This document shows, one piece after another, positions 1-7,730 of a stretch of DNA of 64,000 bases (position 1 is the first letter of the stretch; each line of letters starts with the position of its first letter). The position numbers were made by a program, and so were the translations under genes. The DNA lies in NCBI RefSeq assembly GCF_001691555.1, contig NZ_MAYN01000004.1:124001-188000 (forward strand), in the 5' to 3' direction. A model generated the notes under the pieces. That model was not told where the DNA came from, ran no database searches, and saw nothing but the letters and a program-made list of their open reading frames with translations. The DNA comes from Pantoea eucrina (GTDB lineage Bacteria; Pseudomonadota; Gammaproteobacteria; Enterobacterales; Enterobacteriaceae).

Positions 1-60
1 GTTTAGCAGCCCGGCATCACCTGGCGCGCAGGCTGCAGCGCAGTTTACGCGTTTCAGCTA

Positions 61-801
61 TCAATATTCATCACCACGCACGCGGCTGCGGTAGCTCTCC
101 CAGTCGAAGCGTACCCACAGGCTGTTTCCCAGTCGCATCCGGTCCATTACGCGCTCGCCCAGCAGGCTGTTCATCCCTGCCGGATCGAGATTAGAGAGCA
201 TGCCGGTAGGGCGCTTTGAGGAAGAACGTCGATCAACAATCTGATTAATAATCACTTTCTCGTAGCGCGACTCGCTCTGCATGCCGATTTCATCAATCAC
301 CAGCAAATCAACCAGAGTAAGATCCTGCAGCAGCCGCTCTTCTGTGATATCACTGCCGCCGCTGAACGTGCCCTTCATGCTGGACATCAAATCGGCTACC
401 GTCACAATCAGTACGCTCTTGCCGCGAATGATCAAATCATTCCCAATCGCCGCTGCCAGATGGTTCTTGCCGGTGCCGGGCCGGCCGGTAAAAACAAAGC
501 TGGCAATACTGTTTTCAAATCCGGCCGCGTACTCGCGCGCCAGCATCAGCGCTTTGCGCTGCCCGTCATTCTCTACGCGATAGTTGTCAAAAGAGCAGTT
601 CATATGCAGTTCGCGAATACCGGAGCGGCCCATGATGCGCTGCATCTTCATGGCACGGTTTTCACGCACGATTGCTTCTGAACGCAGACGGCCCTGCTCC
701 TGATTCCACGCCAGCAGTTCAGCACCATTCTTAAACTTTGGCTGCACATCTGCCGGCATGATTTTTTTCAGGCGATTGAAAAGATTGGTCGGAGTTTTCA
801 T
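61..801 (-). CDS. dnaC: DNA replication protein DnaC (helicase loader)
   Basis: This is the AAA+ ATPase that escorts the replicative helicase DnaB onto single-stranded DNA at oriC and during replication restart. The 246-residue length fits the family. A Walker A motif GRPGTGKN is at about residues 106-113 and a Walker B motif LLVIDE at 166-171. An N-terminal DnaB-contacting region (about 1-60) precedes the ATPase core. Its ATG shares one base with the dnaT stop (TAATG), so the two genes are translationally coupled. In E. coli dnaT-dnaC also lie together, but not next to tag/yiaD. Identification is secure from motifs and neighbour. Confidence 0.96.
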   Translation of the reverse strand: MKTPTNLFNRLKKIMPADVQPKFKNGAELLAWNQEQGRLRSEAIVRENRAMKMQRIMGRSGIRELHMNCSFDNYRVENDGQRKALMLAREYAAGFENSIASFVFTGRPGTGKNHLAAAIGNDLIIRGKSVLIVTVADLMSSMKGTFSGGSDITEERLLQDLTLVDLLVIDEIGMQSESRYEKVIINQIVDRRSSSKRPTGMLSNLDPAGMNSLLGERVMDRMRLGNSLWVRFDWESYRSRVRGDEY

Positions 802-1337
802 TACTCACCTCGGAAACCATCGGGAATATCGTAATCAGTATTGTCGATACGCGTAATATCGCGTTTTGGCTGACCACCATTGCCGGCACGGTGCATCTGT
901 ACGCTGCGTGCCAGCTTCTGCTGCCACTGCACATGATGAAACGGCCGCCCTTCTGCCTGCCAGTAAGCCACAAAGGTGGCCAGTTCCGCAGGCGTCACCG
1001 GCTCGCTGAGTGCCACACCCCATACGGCTGCCTGACGCTGAAAATCGCTGTCGGGCTGCCACCCCTGATACATGGCAAACTTACCTGCCGGGATAGCCAG
1101 CGCTGCGCTATCCGGCTGAAACAAACTGTCATCCAGCGCGACATCGCTGGGCTGCTGTGTTGCCGCCTCCAGCGCCAGCAGCGCCGCCAGGCGCTGCGGC
1201 GTAACCGCATAAAAAGCGGGCGCGTTATCCTGCAGCACGGCCAGCGTACCATTATCGGCCTGATTCAGTGCGGCAAGCGGATCGCGGCAGAAGCTGTCCA
1301 GACCGGCCAGCGTTGAAGATAAGATTTTTACGGACAT
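801..1337 (-). CDS. dnaT: Primosomal protein DnaT
   Basis: DnaT acts in PriA-dependent replication restart, passing the forked DNA to DnaB-DnaC. The 178-residue product carries typical DnaT segments: [20 protein letters not shown] near the N-terminus, [26 protein letters not shown] in the middle, and [24 protein letters not shown] near the C-terminus. The reading frame stays open 75 bases upstream, but the ATG at 1337 has an AGG ribosome-binding site just upstream and starts where E. coli DnaT starts, so it is preferred. The stop codon overlaps the dnaC start by one base. Confidence 0.94.
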   Translation of the reverse strand: MSVKILSSTLAGLDSFCRDPLAALNQADNGTLAVLQDNAPAFYAVTPQRLAALLALEAATQQPSDVALDDSLFQPDSAALAIPAGKFAMYQGWQPDSDFQRQAAVWGVALSEPVTPAELATFVAYWQAEGRPFHHVQWQQKLARSVQMHRAGNGGQPKRDITRIDNTDYDIPDGFRGE

Positions 1338-1436
1338 GAAGAGACCTGACGTTGAGCATTCCGGGGCGCCAGATAACCCGGCGCCAGACAGACAGTGTAC
1401 CTGTTTTAACACCGGGGATCGTCATAAAAGCAGGAA

Positions 1437-2108
1437 TTAGCGCGGAGCGTAACGGGCATGGCTTAGCGCAGGCGAGACGCTATCTCGGGCCGCATCCTGC
1501 TGTGTAACACGCGTCTGCCACAGGTAGCGCAGCGATGCGATCAGGCAGAGACTGTAACCAAAGAGTTCGCAGCCCTCTTCAGCCATGTTCTTCACGACCC
1601 GGTTATACCCTTCCAGCATCAGCTGCTGCCAGAGCTGATGCATACCGAACAGCCGGGAAAACACCAGTATGGCCAGTAAGCCCGCAGCCATCATCTGCCA
1701 GCTGCGGTGCTGCAGCAGCGCAGCCAGGCCGGGCAGAATCTGCGCCGGCGTGCGCAGCGCCAGCGCCAGTGAGGCTGCGGTGGTCGCCAGCGCAAACCAG
1801 AGCCAGGCACCGTGCTGAATAAAATCAAACAGATAATCGAGCTCGCGTATCAGCATGCAACTGTAAAATCCGCCCACCAGAATCAGCGCGCTGCGCTGCT
1901 GCGGTCGCTGCGACGCGGCGCGAAAGAAAAGCGCAGCAAGCAGAGTCAGCATCACTGCCTGTGTGATTTCCGTAAACGACGTTTCGTGTAGCGCGTTGTG
2001 CATCCACGCCACATCGATGTATACCATCGACATGCAGAAAACCAGAAGCGATCCACTGATGAGAAAGGCCGCCATCTCGCGGCTAATAAGAGTAATATGT
2101 TCACGCAT
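1437..2108 (-). CDS. Unrecognised multi-pass membrane protein
   Basis: I do not recognise this family. The 223-residue product has about six hydrophobic segments (roughly residues 12-32, 48-63, 72-88, 100-118, 136-153 and 174-191), so it is probably an inner-membrane protein. Acidic and charged residues lie between the segments (for example LIRELDYLFDF at about 86-96 and KNMAEEGCELFGY at about 170-182). The C-terminal 25 residues are polar and probably cytosolic. It is co-directional with dnaT, with a 99-bp gap. In E. coli the equivalent position holds yjjB, to which this protein shows no resemblance. The upstream region is A+T rich and lacks a strong ribosome-binding site. An alternative start is the ATG at 2075. 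Confidence 0.75.
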   Translation of the reverse strand: MREHITLISREMAAFLISGSLLVFCMSMVYIDVAWMHNALHETSFTEITQAVMLTLLAALFFRAASQRPQQRSALILVGGFYSCMLIRELDYLFDFIQHGAWLWFALATTAASLALALRTPAQILPGLAALLQHRSWQMMAAGLLAILVFSRLFGMHQLWQQLMLEGYNRVVKNMAEEGCELFGYSLCLIASLRYLWQTRVTQQDAARDSVSPALSHARYAPR

Positions 2109-2236
2109 TATAATGTAACCAAATAAGAAAATAATTAGCGCGCTTAGTATATTTCACCTGACTCGTTGCGCTTCTCATTTGGTGCCGGTTTTCAGCCTCG
2201 CCGGTTAACGTCCGCAGCAGAACCAGGGAGCAGAAC

Positions 2237-2797
2237 ATGCAGCGATGTGGCTGGGTAACAGCAGATCCGCTTTACGTGAATTATCATGACCAGGAGTGGG
2301 GCGTGGCGCAGCGAGACAGGCGCGCCCTGTTTGAGATGATCTGCCTTGAAGGGCAGCAGGCGGGCCTCTCCTGGATCACCGTGCTGAAAAAGCGTGAAAA
2401 CTACCGTCAGGCGTTTCATGATTTTGAGCCGGCAGCCGTGGCGCGGATGAACGAGAAAGATATCAACCGTCTGATGCAGGAGAGCGGGCTGATCCGCCAT
2501 CGCGGTAAGCTGGAAGCGATTGTCCAGAACGCACGTGCCCTGCTGGCGCTGGAAGCAGAGGGCGAAGACTTTCCCTGCTTTATCTGGTCATTCGTGAACG
2601 ATCGCCCCATTTTGCACCATTATGCTGATTACCGGCAGGCACCGGTTACTTCCGAACCGGCAATAGCGCTCTCAAAAGCCCTGAAGCAGCGCGGCTTCAA
2701 ATTTATCGGCCCCACAATATGCCACGCATTTATGCAGGCCTGCGGGCTGATTAACGATCATCAGACGACCTGTTTCTGCCATCCTGATAATCTTTAA
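2237..2797 (+). CDS. tag: DNA-3-methyladenine glycosylase I
   Basis: Tag excises 3-methyladenine from alkylated DNA in base-excision repair. The 186-residue protein has the full set of family residues: the zinc ligands Cys4, His17, His175 and Cys179, the base-recognition Glu38 and the pocket Trp46. The N-terminal RCGWVTADPLYVNYHDQEWG is typical. The start is preceded by CAGGGAGCAGAAC. In E. coli tag is close to yiaD, as here, but the intervening yiaC and bisC are absent. Confidence 0.97.
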   Translation: MQRCGWVTADPLYVNYHDQEWGVAQRDRRALFEMICLEGQQAGLSWITVLKKRENYRQAFHDFEPAAVARMNEKDINRLMQESGLIRHRGKLEAIVQNARALLALEAEGEDFPCFIWSFVNDRPILHHYADYRQAPVTSEPAIALSKALKQRGFKFIGPTICHAFMQACGLINDHQTTCFCHPDNL

Positions 2798-2905
2798 CGC
2801 AAAAAGTTACATTTTCAGATTCAGCCTCACGAATTTCCCTATCTTTGAACGGCATAATAGTGGCTTTCCGGGACTGTTACCCATAAGTATATTGAGGGAC
2901 TGATG

Positions 2906-3568
2906 ATGAAAAAGCGTGCTCTGACGCTGGCCTTATTTGTAAGCGGCAGCCTTGCGCTGTCGGGTTGTACTACCAATCCTTATACCGGCGAATCGCAGGC
3001 GGGTAAATCCGGAATTGGTGCGGGTCTGGGCGCCGTCGTCGGTGCCGGAGTAGGCGTGCTCTCCTCCTCCAAAAAAGATCGTAAAAAAGGTGCGCTGATC
3101 GGCGCGGCATCTGGTGCAGCGCTGGGTGGCGGCGTGGGGTATTACATGGATGTTCAGGAAGCAAAACTGCGTGACAAAATGCGCGGTACGGGCGTCAGCG
3201 TAACCCGTCAGGGCGACAACATTGTTCTGAATATGCCAAACAATGTGACCTTTGACTCCAGCAGCGCGACGCTGAAAACGGCCGGTGCTAACACCCTGAA
3301 CGGCGTGGCAATGGTGCTGAAAGAGTATCCAAAAACTGCTGTTAACGTTGTCGGCTATACCGACAGCACCGGGTCGCGCGCGCTGAATATGCGTTTGTCG
3401 CAGCAGCGTGCTGAAAGCGTGGCCAGCGCACTGGTGCTGCAGGGCGTAGCACAGAATCGTCTGCGTACGCAGGGCATGGGTCCGGATAACCCGGTTGCCA
3501 GCAACAGCACTGAAGAGGGGAAAGCGCAGAACCGCCGCGTTGAGATCACTCTCAGCCCGCTGAACTAA
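2906..3568 (+). CDS. yiaD: OmpA-family outer-membrane lipoprotein YiaD
   Basis: This is a lipoprotein with a C-terminal OmpA-like peptidoglycan-binding domain. The signal peptide MKKRALTLALFVSGSLALSGC has a lipobox with the lipidated Cys at residue 21. A glycine-zipper segment (GIGAGLGAVVGAGVGV, then GALIGAASGAALGGGVGYYMD) follows. The OmpA domain occupies about residues 110-220 and contains the NMRLSQQRAESVASAL helix and AQNRRVEITLSPLN terminus. The ATG at 2906 is better spaced (7 nt) from GAGGG than the ATG at 2903. In E. coli the next gene is ghrB. Here about 5.5 kb of sugar-acid genes lie between them. Confidence 0.95.
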   Translation: MKKRALTLALFVSGSLALSGCTTNPYTGESQAGKSGIGAGLGAVVGAGVGVLSSSKKDRKKGALIGAASGAALGGGVGYYMDVQEAKLRDKMRGTGVSVTRQGDNIVLNMPNNVTFDSSSATLKTAGANTLNGVAMVLKEYPKTAVNVVGYTDSTGSRALNMRLSQQRAESVASALVLQGVAQNRLRTQGMGPDNPVASNSTEEGKAQNRRVEITLSPLN

Positions 3569-3574
3569 GTACCC

Positions 3575-3606
3575 AGCCGGCCTGCGCCCGCAGGCCGGCT
3601 TTCTGA
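3575..3606 (+). terminator. Rho-independent terminator after yiaD
   Basis: A perfect 12-bp inverted repeat (arms 3575-3586 and 3589-3600, AGCCGGCCTGCG and its complement, 2-nt loop) is followed by a short T run. It begins 6 bp after the yiaD stop codon. Confidence 0.8.
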
Positions 3607-3622
3607 ATCCTTCCGGAAATAA

Positions 3623-3638
3623 CTGGAAACCCTTCCAG
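3623..3638. promoter_or_regulatory. Inverted repeat upstream of the first LacI gene, candidate operator
   Basis: CTGGAA-ACCC-TTCCAG forms two perfect 6-bp arms with a 4-bp centre. It lies about 85 bp upstream of the LacI-family start at 3723, just before a possible promoter stretch (GTGTATACTG). LacI-family genes are often autoregulated, so this is a candidate self-operator. That is an inference from position and symmetry only. Confidence 0.4.
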
Positions 3639-3722
3639 AAAAGTGTGTATACTGCCTTCGCTGTCTGAATACTACACTGGATCATACCAGCGTGACGAAA
3701 ACTTAACCGGTCGGATACGCCC

Positions 3723-4718
3723 ATGTCACTCAAAGCGATCGCTACCGCTCTTGGCCTCTCTGTTACCACCGTCAGTCGCGCGTTAAACGGCTACGATGAC
3801 GTGGCGGAAACAACACGACAACGCATTCAGGACGAAGCGCGCCGCCGCGGTTATCGTCCAAACATTGCGGCACGCCGCCTGAAAACCGGCCGGGCAAATG
3901 CCGTCGGGCTGGTATTACCCGTCAGCACTGCCTCGCTTAACGACAGCTACTACAGCGACATGCTGCTGACGCTGGATCGGTGTCTTGCGCGTCAGGATAT
4001 CGACCTGCTGCTGCTGCCTGATAAACCGCGCGATCAGCAGCGCAATTTACTGCGCATGCTGCGCAGCGGCGCGCTTGATGCGCTGATCGTTACCCATACC
4101 ACCCCGCACGATGCCCGCCTGCAGCGCCTGCAGCAGAAAGGGTTTCGCTTTCTTACCCTCGGCCGTAGTGAGCTGCCGCAGCCCTACGCCTGGTTCGATT
4201 ACGATAACTATGCGGGTGCACAGCTGGCAGCACAGCACGCCCTGCAGCAGGGACTGAGCAGGCTTGCCTGGCTCGGCACCGATGAGCCGGGCACCTATAT
4301 CATCGATCGCCGCCGCGGCTTTCTGGATACGCTGCAGGCTGCCGCACAGCCCGCAGAATTTGTCGCGTCACTGCCACCCACCCGCCGTGCCGGTCTGCAG
4401 CAGACGCTCGCCTGGCTACGCCATCCAGCGCCACCGCAGGCCATTATCACCGACTGCAGCACGCTCGGCGAGGGCGCTGCAATTGCGCTCCAGCAGCAGC
4501 AGCGGCTCTCCGGTACCGGCGCGATAGCGCTCTACGTATATGACGGCCTGCCCCATGACTCGATCATTGATCATCCGGTTAATGTGATTCTGCAAATCTC
4601 TCAGCAGCGTATCGGCGAATGCGTGGCAGATATGGTGCTGCAGCTGCTGGCAGACAGACCGGTTACCGAGTTACAGACGCTCTGGCAGCCGGTTTTGCGC
4701 CTGGCCGCTGACGCCTGA
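3723..4718 (+). CDS. LacI-family transcriptional regulator, effector unknown
   Basis: This 331-residue regulator has an N-terminal LacI helix-turn-helix (LKAIATALGLSVTTVSRALNGYDDVAETTRQRI, about residues 3-37), the hinge helix YRPNIAARRLKTG, and a periplasmic-binding-like effector domain from about residue 60 on. No sugar gene lies directly beside it apart from the ptxS/kgu cluster downstream, which has its own LacI regulator. Its target is therefore unclear: it may control itself, a distant operon, or add a second input to the kgu genes. It is not close enough to any named regulator for me to assign a symbol. Confidence 0.85.
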   Translation: MSLKAIATALGLSVTTVSRALNGYDDVAETTRQRIQDEARRRGYRPNIAARRLKTGRANAVGLVLPVSTASLNDSYYSDMLLTLDRCLARQDIDLLLLPDKPRDQQRNLLRMLRSGALDALIVTHTTPHDARLQRLQQKGFRFLTLGRSELPQPYAWFDYDNYAGAQLAAQHALQQGLSRLAWLGTDEPGTYIIDRRRGFLDTLQAAAQPAEFVASLPPTRRAGLQQTLAWLRHPAPPQAIITDCSTLGEGAAIALQQQQRLSGTGAIALYVYDGLPHDSIIDHPVNVILQISQQRIGECVADMVLQLLADRPVTELQTLWQPVLRLAADA

Positions 4719-4779
4719 TGATGGCGTGCCGCGCGTGCTGTGGTAGTCTTCGCCTGATTTAACTTCTCAGGGATATGCA

Positions 4780-5805
4780 ATGAAAACCAGGCCGCCACGC
4801 GCCACAATCAGCGATGTTGCCCGCACGGCAAATACCGGTAAAACCAGTGTTTCCCGCTATCTGAACGGGGAAGAACACCTTCTCTCGCCCGATCTGAAAA
4901 CCCGCATTGAACAGGCAATTGACGCGCTGAATTATCGTCCCAGCCAGATGGCGCGCGGCCTGAAACGCGGCCGCACGCGATTAATTGGCCTGATCATTGC
5001 AGATATTACCAATCCCTATTCTGTGGATGTGCTGAGCGGTATTGAAGCCGCCTGCCGCGCCCGCGGTTTTACGCTACTGATGTGTAACACCAACAATGAG
5101 GTCGATCTGGAGCAGCACTATCTGCAGCTGCTGAGCAGCTATCAGGTTGAGGGTATTGTGGTTAATGCAGTGGGTATGCATGAGGTAGTGCTCAACCGGC
5201 TGCAGCAGTCAATGCTGCCGATGGTGCTGATCGACCGTAAAATTCCTGAGTTCGCCTGCGATGTCGTCGGACTGAATAACCAGGAAGCAGCCTGCCACGC
5301 CACGCGCCATCTGCTGGATAACGGCTATAACGCACTGCTGTTTCTCAGTGAGCCGCTGGGCAGCGTCAACACCCGCCGCGAACGCCTGCGCGCCTTTTTC
5401 GCCACCGCAGGCGCTGCGCCGGACACAGTGGCGGAGAATGCGGAAGTGCCGCTGCATCAGCCTGCCCCTCTGGAGCAGGCGCTGCTGAACTTCTATCAGC
5501 AGCATGCCGGCAGACGCGTCGCCGTGATAGCCGCCAATGGGGCCCTGACGCTGCAGGTGGCCCGGGCGCTCCAGCGCCTGGAGCTGGTCTGGGGTAAAGA
5601 TATCGGCCTGCTGGGGTTTGATGAACTGGAGTGGGCGGCGCTGGCCGGCGTCGGTATCACCACGCTGCGTCAGCCTACGTGGCAGATTGGCTATGCGGCG
5701 CTGGAACAGGTGATCACCCGCATTGACGGCAGCGATGCGCCCATACGGGATCAGGTTTTTTCCGGCGAGCTGATCGTTCGCGGGTCGAGCCAGCCGCTGC
5801 GCTGA
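4780..5805 (+). CDS. ptxS: LacI-family regulator of 2-ketogluconate use (PtxS-like)
   Basis: This 341-residue regulator has a LacI helix-turn-helix (ATISDVARTANTGKTSVSRYLNGEE), the hinge YRPSQMARGLKRGRTRLIGLIIADITNPYS, and an effector-binding domain. In Pseudomonas, PtxS represses kguEKTD and is relieved by 2-ketogluconate. The gene order here, regulator followed by epimerase, kinase, transporter and reductase, matches that arrangement. A perfect 14-bp palindrome sits just upstream of kguE, where a PtxS operator is expected. The assignment to PtxS rests on this context and on similarity remembered by eye. A GntR/KdgR-type LacI regulator is the alternative. Confidence 0.82.
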   Translation: MKTRPPRATISDVARTANTGKTSVSRYLNGEEHLLSPDLKTRIEQAIDALNYRPSQMARGLKRGRTRLIGLIIADITNPYSVDVLSGIEAACRARGFTLLMCNTNNEVDLEQHYLQLLSSYQVEGIVVNAVGMHEVVLNRLQQSMLPMVLIDRKIPEFACDVVGLNNQEAACHATRHLLDNGYNALLFLSEPLGSVNTRRERLRAFFATAGAAPDTVAENAEVPLHQPAPLEQALLNFYQQHAGRRVAVIAANGALTLQVARALQRLELVWGKDIGLLGFDELEWAALAGVGITTLRQPTWQIGYAALEQVITRIDGSDAPIRDQVFSGELIVRGSSQPLR

Positions 5806-5867
5806 GATCGGGACCTGATACTGACTTCGTGAGCAGGATCATAAATCCGCAGTCTGCGTCTTTCCTT

Positions 5868-5881
5868 TGGAACCGGTTCCA
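5868..5881. promoter_or_regulatory. Perfect 14-bp palindrome TGGAACCGGTTCCA, probable PtxS operator
   Basis: The sequence is a perfect dyad with the central C-C-G-G typical of LacI-family operators. It resembles the PtxS-type site TGAAACCGGTTTCA known in Pseudomonas. It lies 51 bp upstream of the kguE ATG and 62 bp after the ptxS stop. No similar site is seen in front of ptxS itself. Confidence 0.75.
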
Positions 5882-5932
5882 TCTAACGTTTTCTTAACGA
5901 TTGGGAGGCAGTTTGGTGCCCGGAGAGACGTA

Positions 5933-6679
5933 ATGAGACCAGAAATTATTGTAGTGACTGCCGCCTATGGCGCGCATAAAATTGCCGAGCTTGGCGGGCA
6001 AATCCGCCTGCTGCCGCTGATCAAAGCGGCCGGCGCTGACGGCGTTGAGATCCGTCGCGAGCTGTTCAGCGACACTGAGCTGCTGCAGCTGCCGGAACTG
6101 GGCCAGACGGCGCGTGAGCAGTCGCTGCAGGTCAGCTACTCGGTACCGGAATCGCTGTGGCTGGCAGATGGTGCACTCAACCCACGCCTGGCACAGTTTT
6201 TCCATGAAGCAGAACAGCTCGGTGCGCAGCGGCTGAAGCTCGCTATCGGCCACTTTATTCAGCTGGCTGACCCGCAGCTGGTGGAAATCCTCGCGTCTAC
6301 GTCTGTGACGCTGGTTATTGAGAACGATCAGACTGCTGACAGTACGCTGGCGCCGATGCTGCGCTTTTTTCACCACACCTGCGATGCCGCGCTGCCGCTG
6401 GATATGACATTTGACATGGGAAACTGGCTCTGGACGGGCGAGGATGCGCTGCAGGCCGCTCACCAGCTCAGTCGCTATGTCAGCTATGTGCACGTTAAGG
6501 CAGCGGTTGCGCATCGCGACTCGTTTCGTGCTATCGCCCTTGATGAGGCGGATGAGAGCTGGCGCACGCTGCTGCACGCCCTGCCCGCTGATGCACCGCG
6601 CGGTATTGAGTTTCCGCTGGAAGGCGGCGATCTGCTGGCGGTAACCCGCCACTATGTTGACCTGCTGCGTGCCGCGTGA
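5933..6679 (+). CDS. kguE: Sugar phosphate isomerase/epimerase-like TIM-barrel protein (KguE)
   Basis: This 248-residue protein belongs to the xylose-isomerase-like TIM-barrel family. Segments such as GADGVEIRRELF, VTLVIENDQT, TFDMGNWLWTGED and SYVHVKAAV supply the usual metal-binding Glu/Asp/His residues. In the kgu operon the exact reaction of KguE is not settled, so only the fold is asserted. A TTG in frame at 5867 lies inside the operator palindrome and is unlikely to be the start. The ATG at 5933 has GGAGAG upstream. The stop overlaps the ribosome-binding site of the next gene (GTGAGGAG). Confidence 0.85.
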   Translation: MRPEIIVVTAAYGAHKIAELGGQIRLLPLIKAAGADGVEIRRELFSDTELLQLPELGQTAREQSLQVSYSVPESLWLADGALNPRLAQFFHEAEQLGAQRLKLAIGHFIQLADPQLVEILASTSVTLVIENDQTADSTLAPMLRFFHHTCDAALPLDMTFDMGNWLWTGEDALQAAHQLSRYVSYVHVKAAVAHRDSFRAIALDEADESWRTLLHALPADAPRGIEFPLEGGDLLAVTRHYVDLLRAA

Positions 6680-6689
6680 GGAGCCTGCC

Positions 6690-7637
6690 ATGACACACCA
6701 TTCTCAACTTGATGTCGTTACCATTGGCGAAGCGATGGCGATGTTTATCGCGCAGCAAACCGGTGACCTGGCAGCGGCAGAGCGCTTTATCAAGCGTATT
6801 GCCGGTGCCGAACTGAACGTTGCCATTGGCCTGGCGCGGCTTGGCCTGCAGGTTGGCTGGGTCAGTCGTGTAGGTGATGACAGCTTCGGACGCTTTACGC
6901 TGCAGCAGCTGGCAAAAGAAAACGTTGATCACCGCTGTGTAACCACGGATCCCCGCTACCGTACCGGCTTTCAGCTGAAAGCACGCGTTGACGACGGCTC
7001 CGATCCGGAAGTGGAATATTTTCGCAAAGGATCGGCGGCAAGCCATCTCTCACCGGAAGATTTCAATCCGGACTATTTTGGCAGTGCGCGCCACCTCCAC
7101 CTGAGCGGCGTGGCCGCTGCACTCTCTGACTCCTCGCTGGCGCTGCTGCAGTATGCAGCGCAGTCCATGCGCGCGCAGGGCAAAACCATCTCTTTCGATC
7201 CCAACCTGCGTCCGGTGCTGTGGCGCAGCGAAGCAGAGATGCGCCAGCAGCTTAATGCGCTGGCAGAGTATGCCGACTGGGTGCTGCCGGGTGAAAAAGA
7301 GGGCTATATCCTGACCGGCTATCGCCAGCCGGAAGCCATTGCTGATTTCTACCTCGATAAAGGCGTGAAAGCCGTGGTGATCAAAACCGGCTGCGACGGC
7401 GCCTGGTATAAAACGGCACAGGGCGAAAAAGGCGTGGTCGCCCCGGTGCTGGTCGACAACGTGGTGGATACCGTAGGCGCAGGCGACGGGTTTGCCGTAG
7501 GCCTGATCAGCGCCCTGCTGGAAGGTAAAACACTGCCGCAGGCGATTCTGCGCGGCAACAAAATCGGATCGCTCGCTATTCAGGTGGCGGGCGACAGCGA
7601 AGGTTTACCCACCCGCGCGGCGCTGGGTGATTACTGA
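6690..7637 (+). CDS. kguK: 2-ketogluconate kinase, PfkB family (KguK)
   Basis: This 315-residue ribokinase/PfkB-family sugar kinase has GAELNVAIGLARLGLQVGWVSRVGDDSFG near the N-terminus and the ATP/catalytic motif DTVGAGDGF at residues 260-268, with the likely catalytic base Asp266. KDG kinase (KdgK) is a close relative. The operon context favours 2-ketogluconate, giving 2-keto-6-phosphogluconate for reduction by KguD. The ATG at 6690 has GAGGAG spaced 6 nt upstream, overlapping the end of kguE, so expression is coupled. Confidence 0.85.
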   Translation: MTHHSQLDVVTIGEAMAMFIAQQTGDLAAAERFIKRIAGAELNVAIGLARLGLQVGWVSRVGDDSFGRFTLQQLAKENVDHRCVTTDPRYRTGFQLKARVDDGSDPEVEYFRKGSAASHLSPEDFNPDYFGSARHLHLSGVAAALSDSSLALLQYAAQSMRAQGKTISFDPNLRPVLWRSEAEMRQQLNALAEYADWVLPGEKEGYILTGYRQPEAIADFYLDKGVKAVVIKTGCDGAWYKTAQGEKGVVAPVLVDNVVDTVGAGDGFAVGLISALLEGKTLPQAILRGNKIGSLAIQVAGDSEGLPTRAALGDY

Positions 7638-7730
7638 TCTACTGCGCCGGCACAATACTACTTACCCTACAACACTATTATTCTGAGGCGCATCCACGGA
7701 ATGTGCCCGCCTCAACCAGAGGAGTCACGC

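Noticed and set aside
1-60. A gene fragment at the left end of the window
   Set aside because: Sixty bases are too few to support a coding call; no start, stop or motif could be tied to a known neighbour of dnaC.
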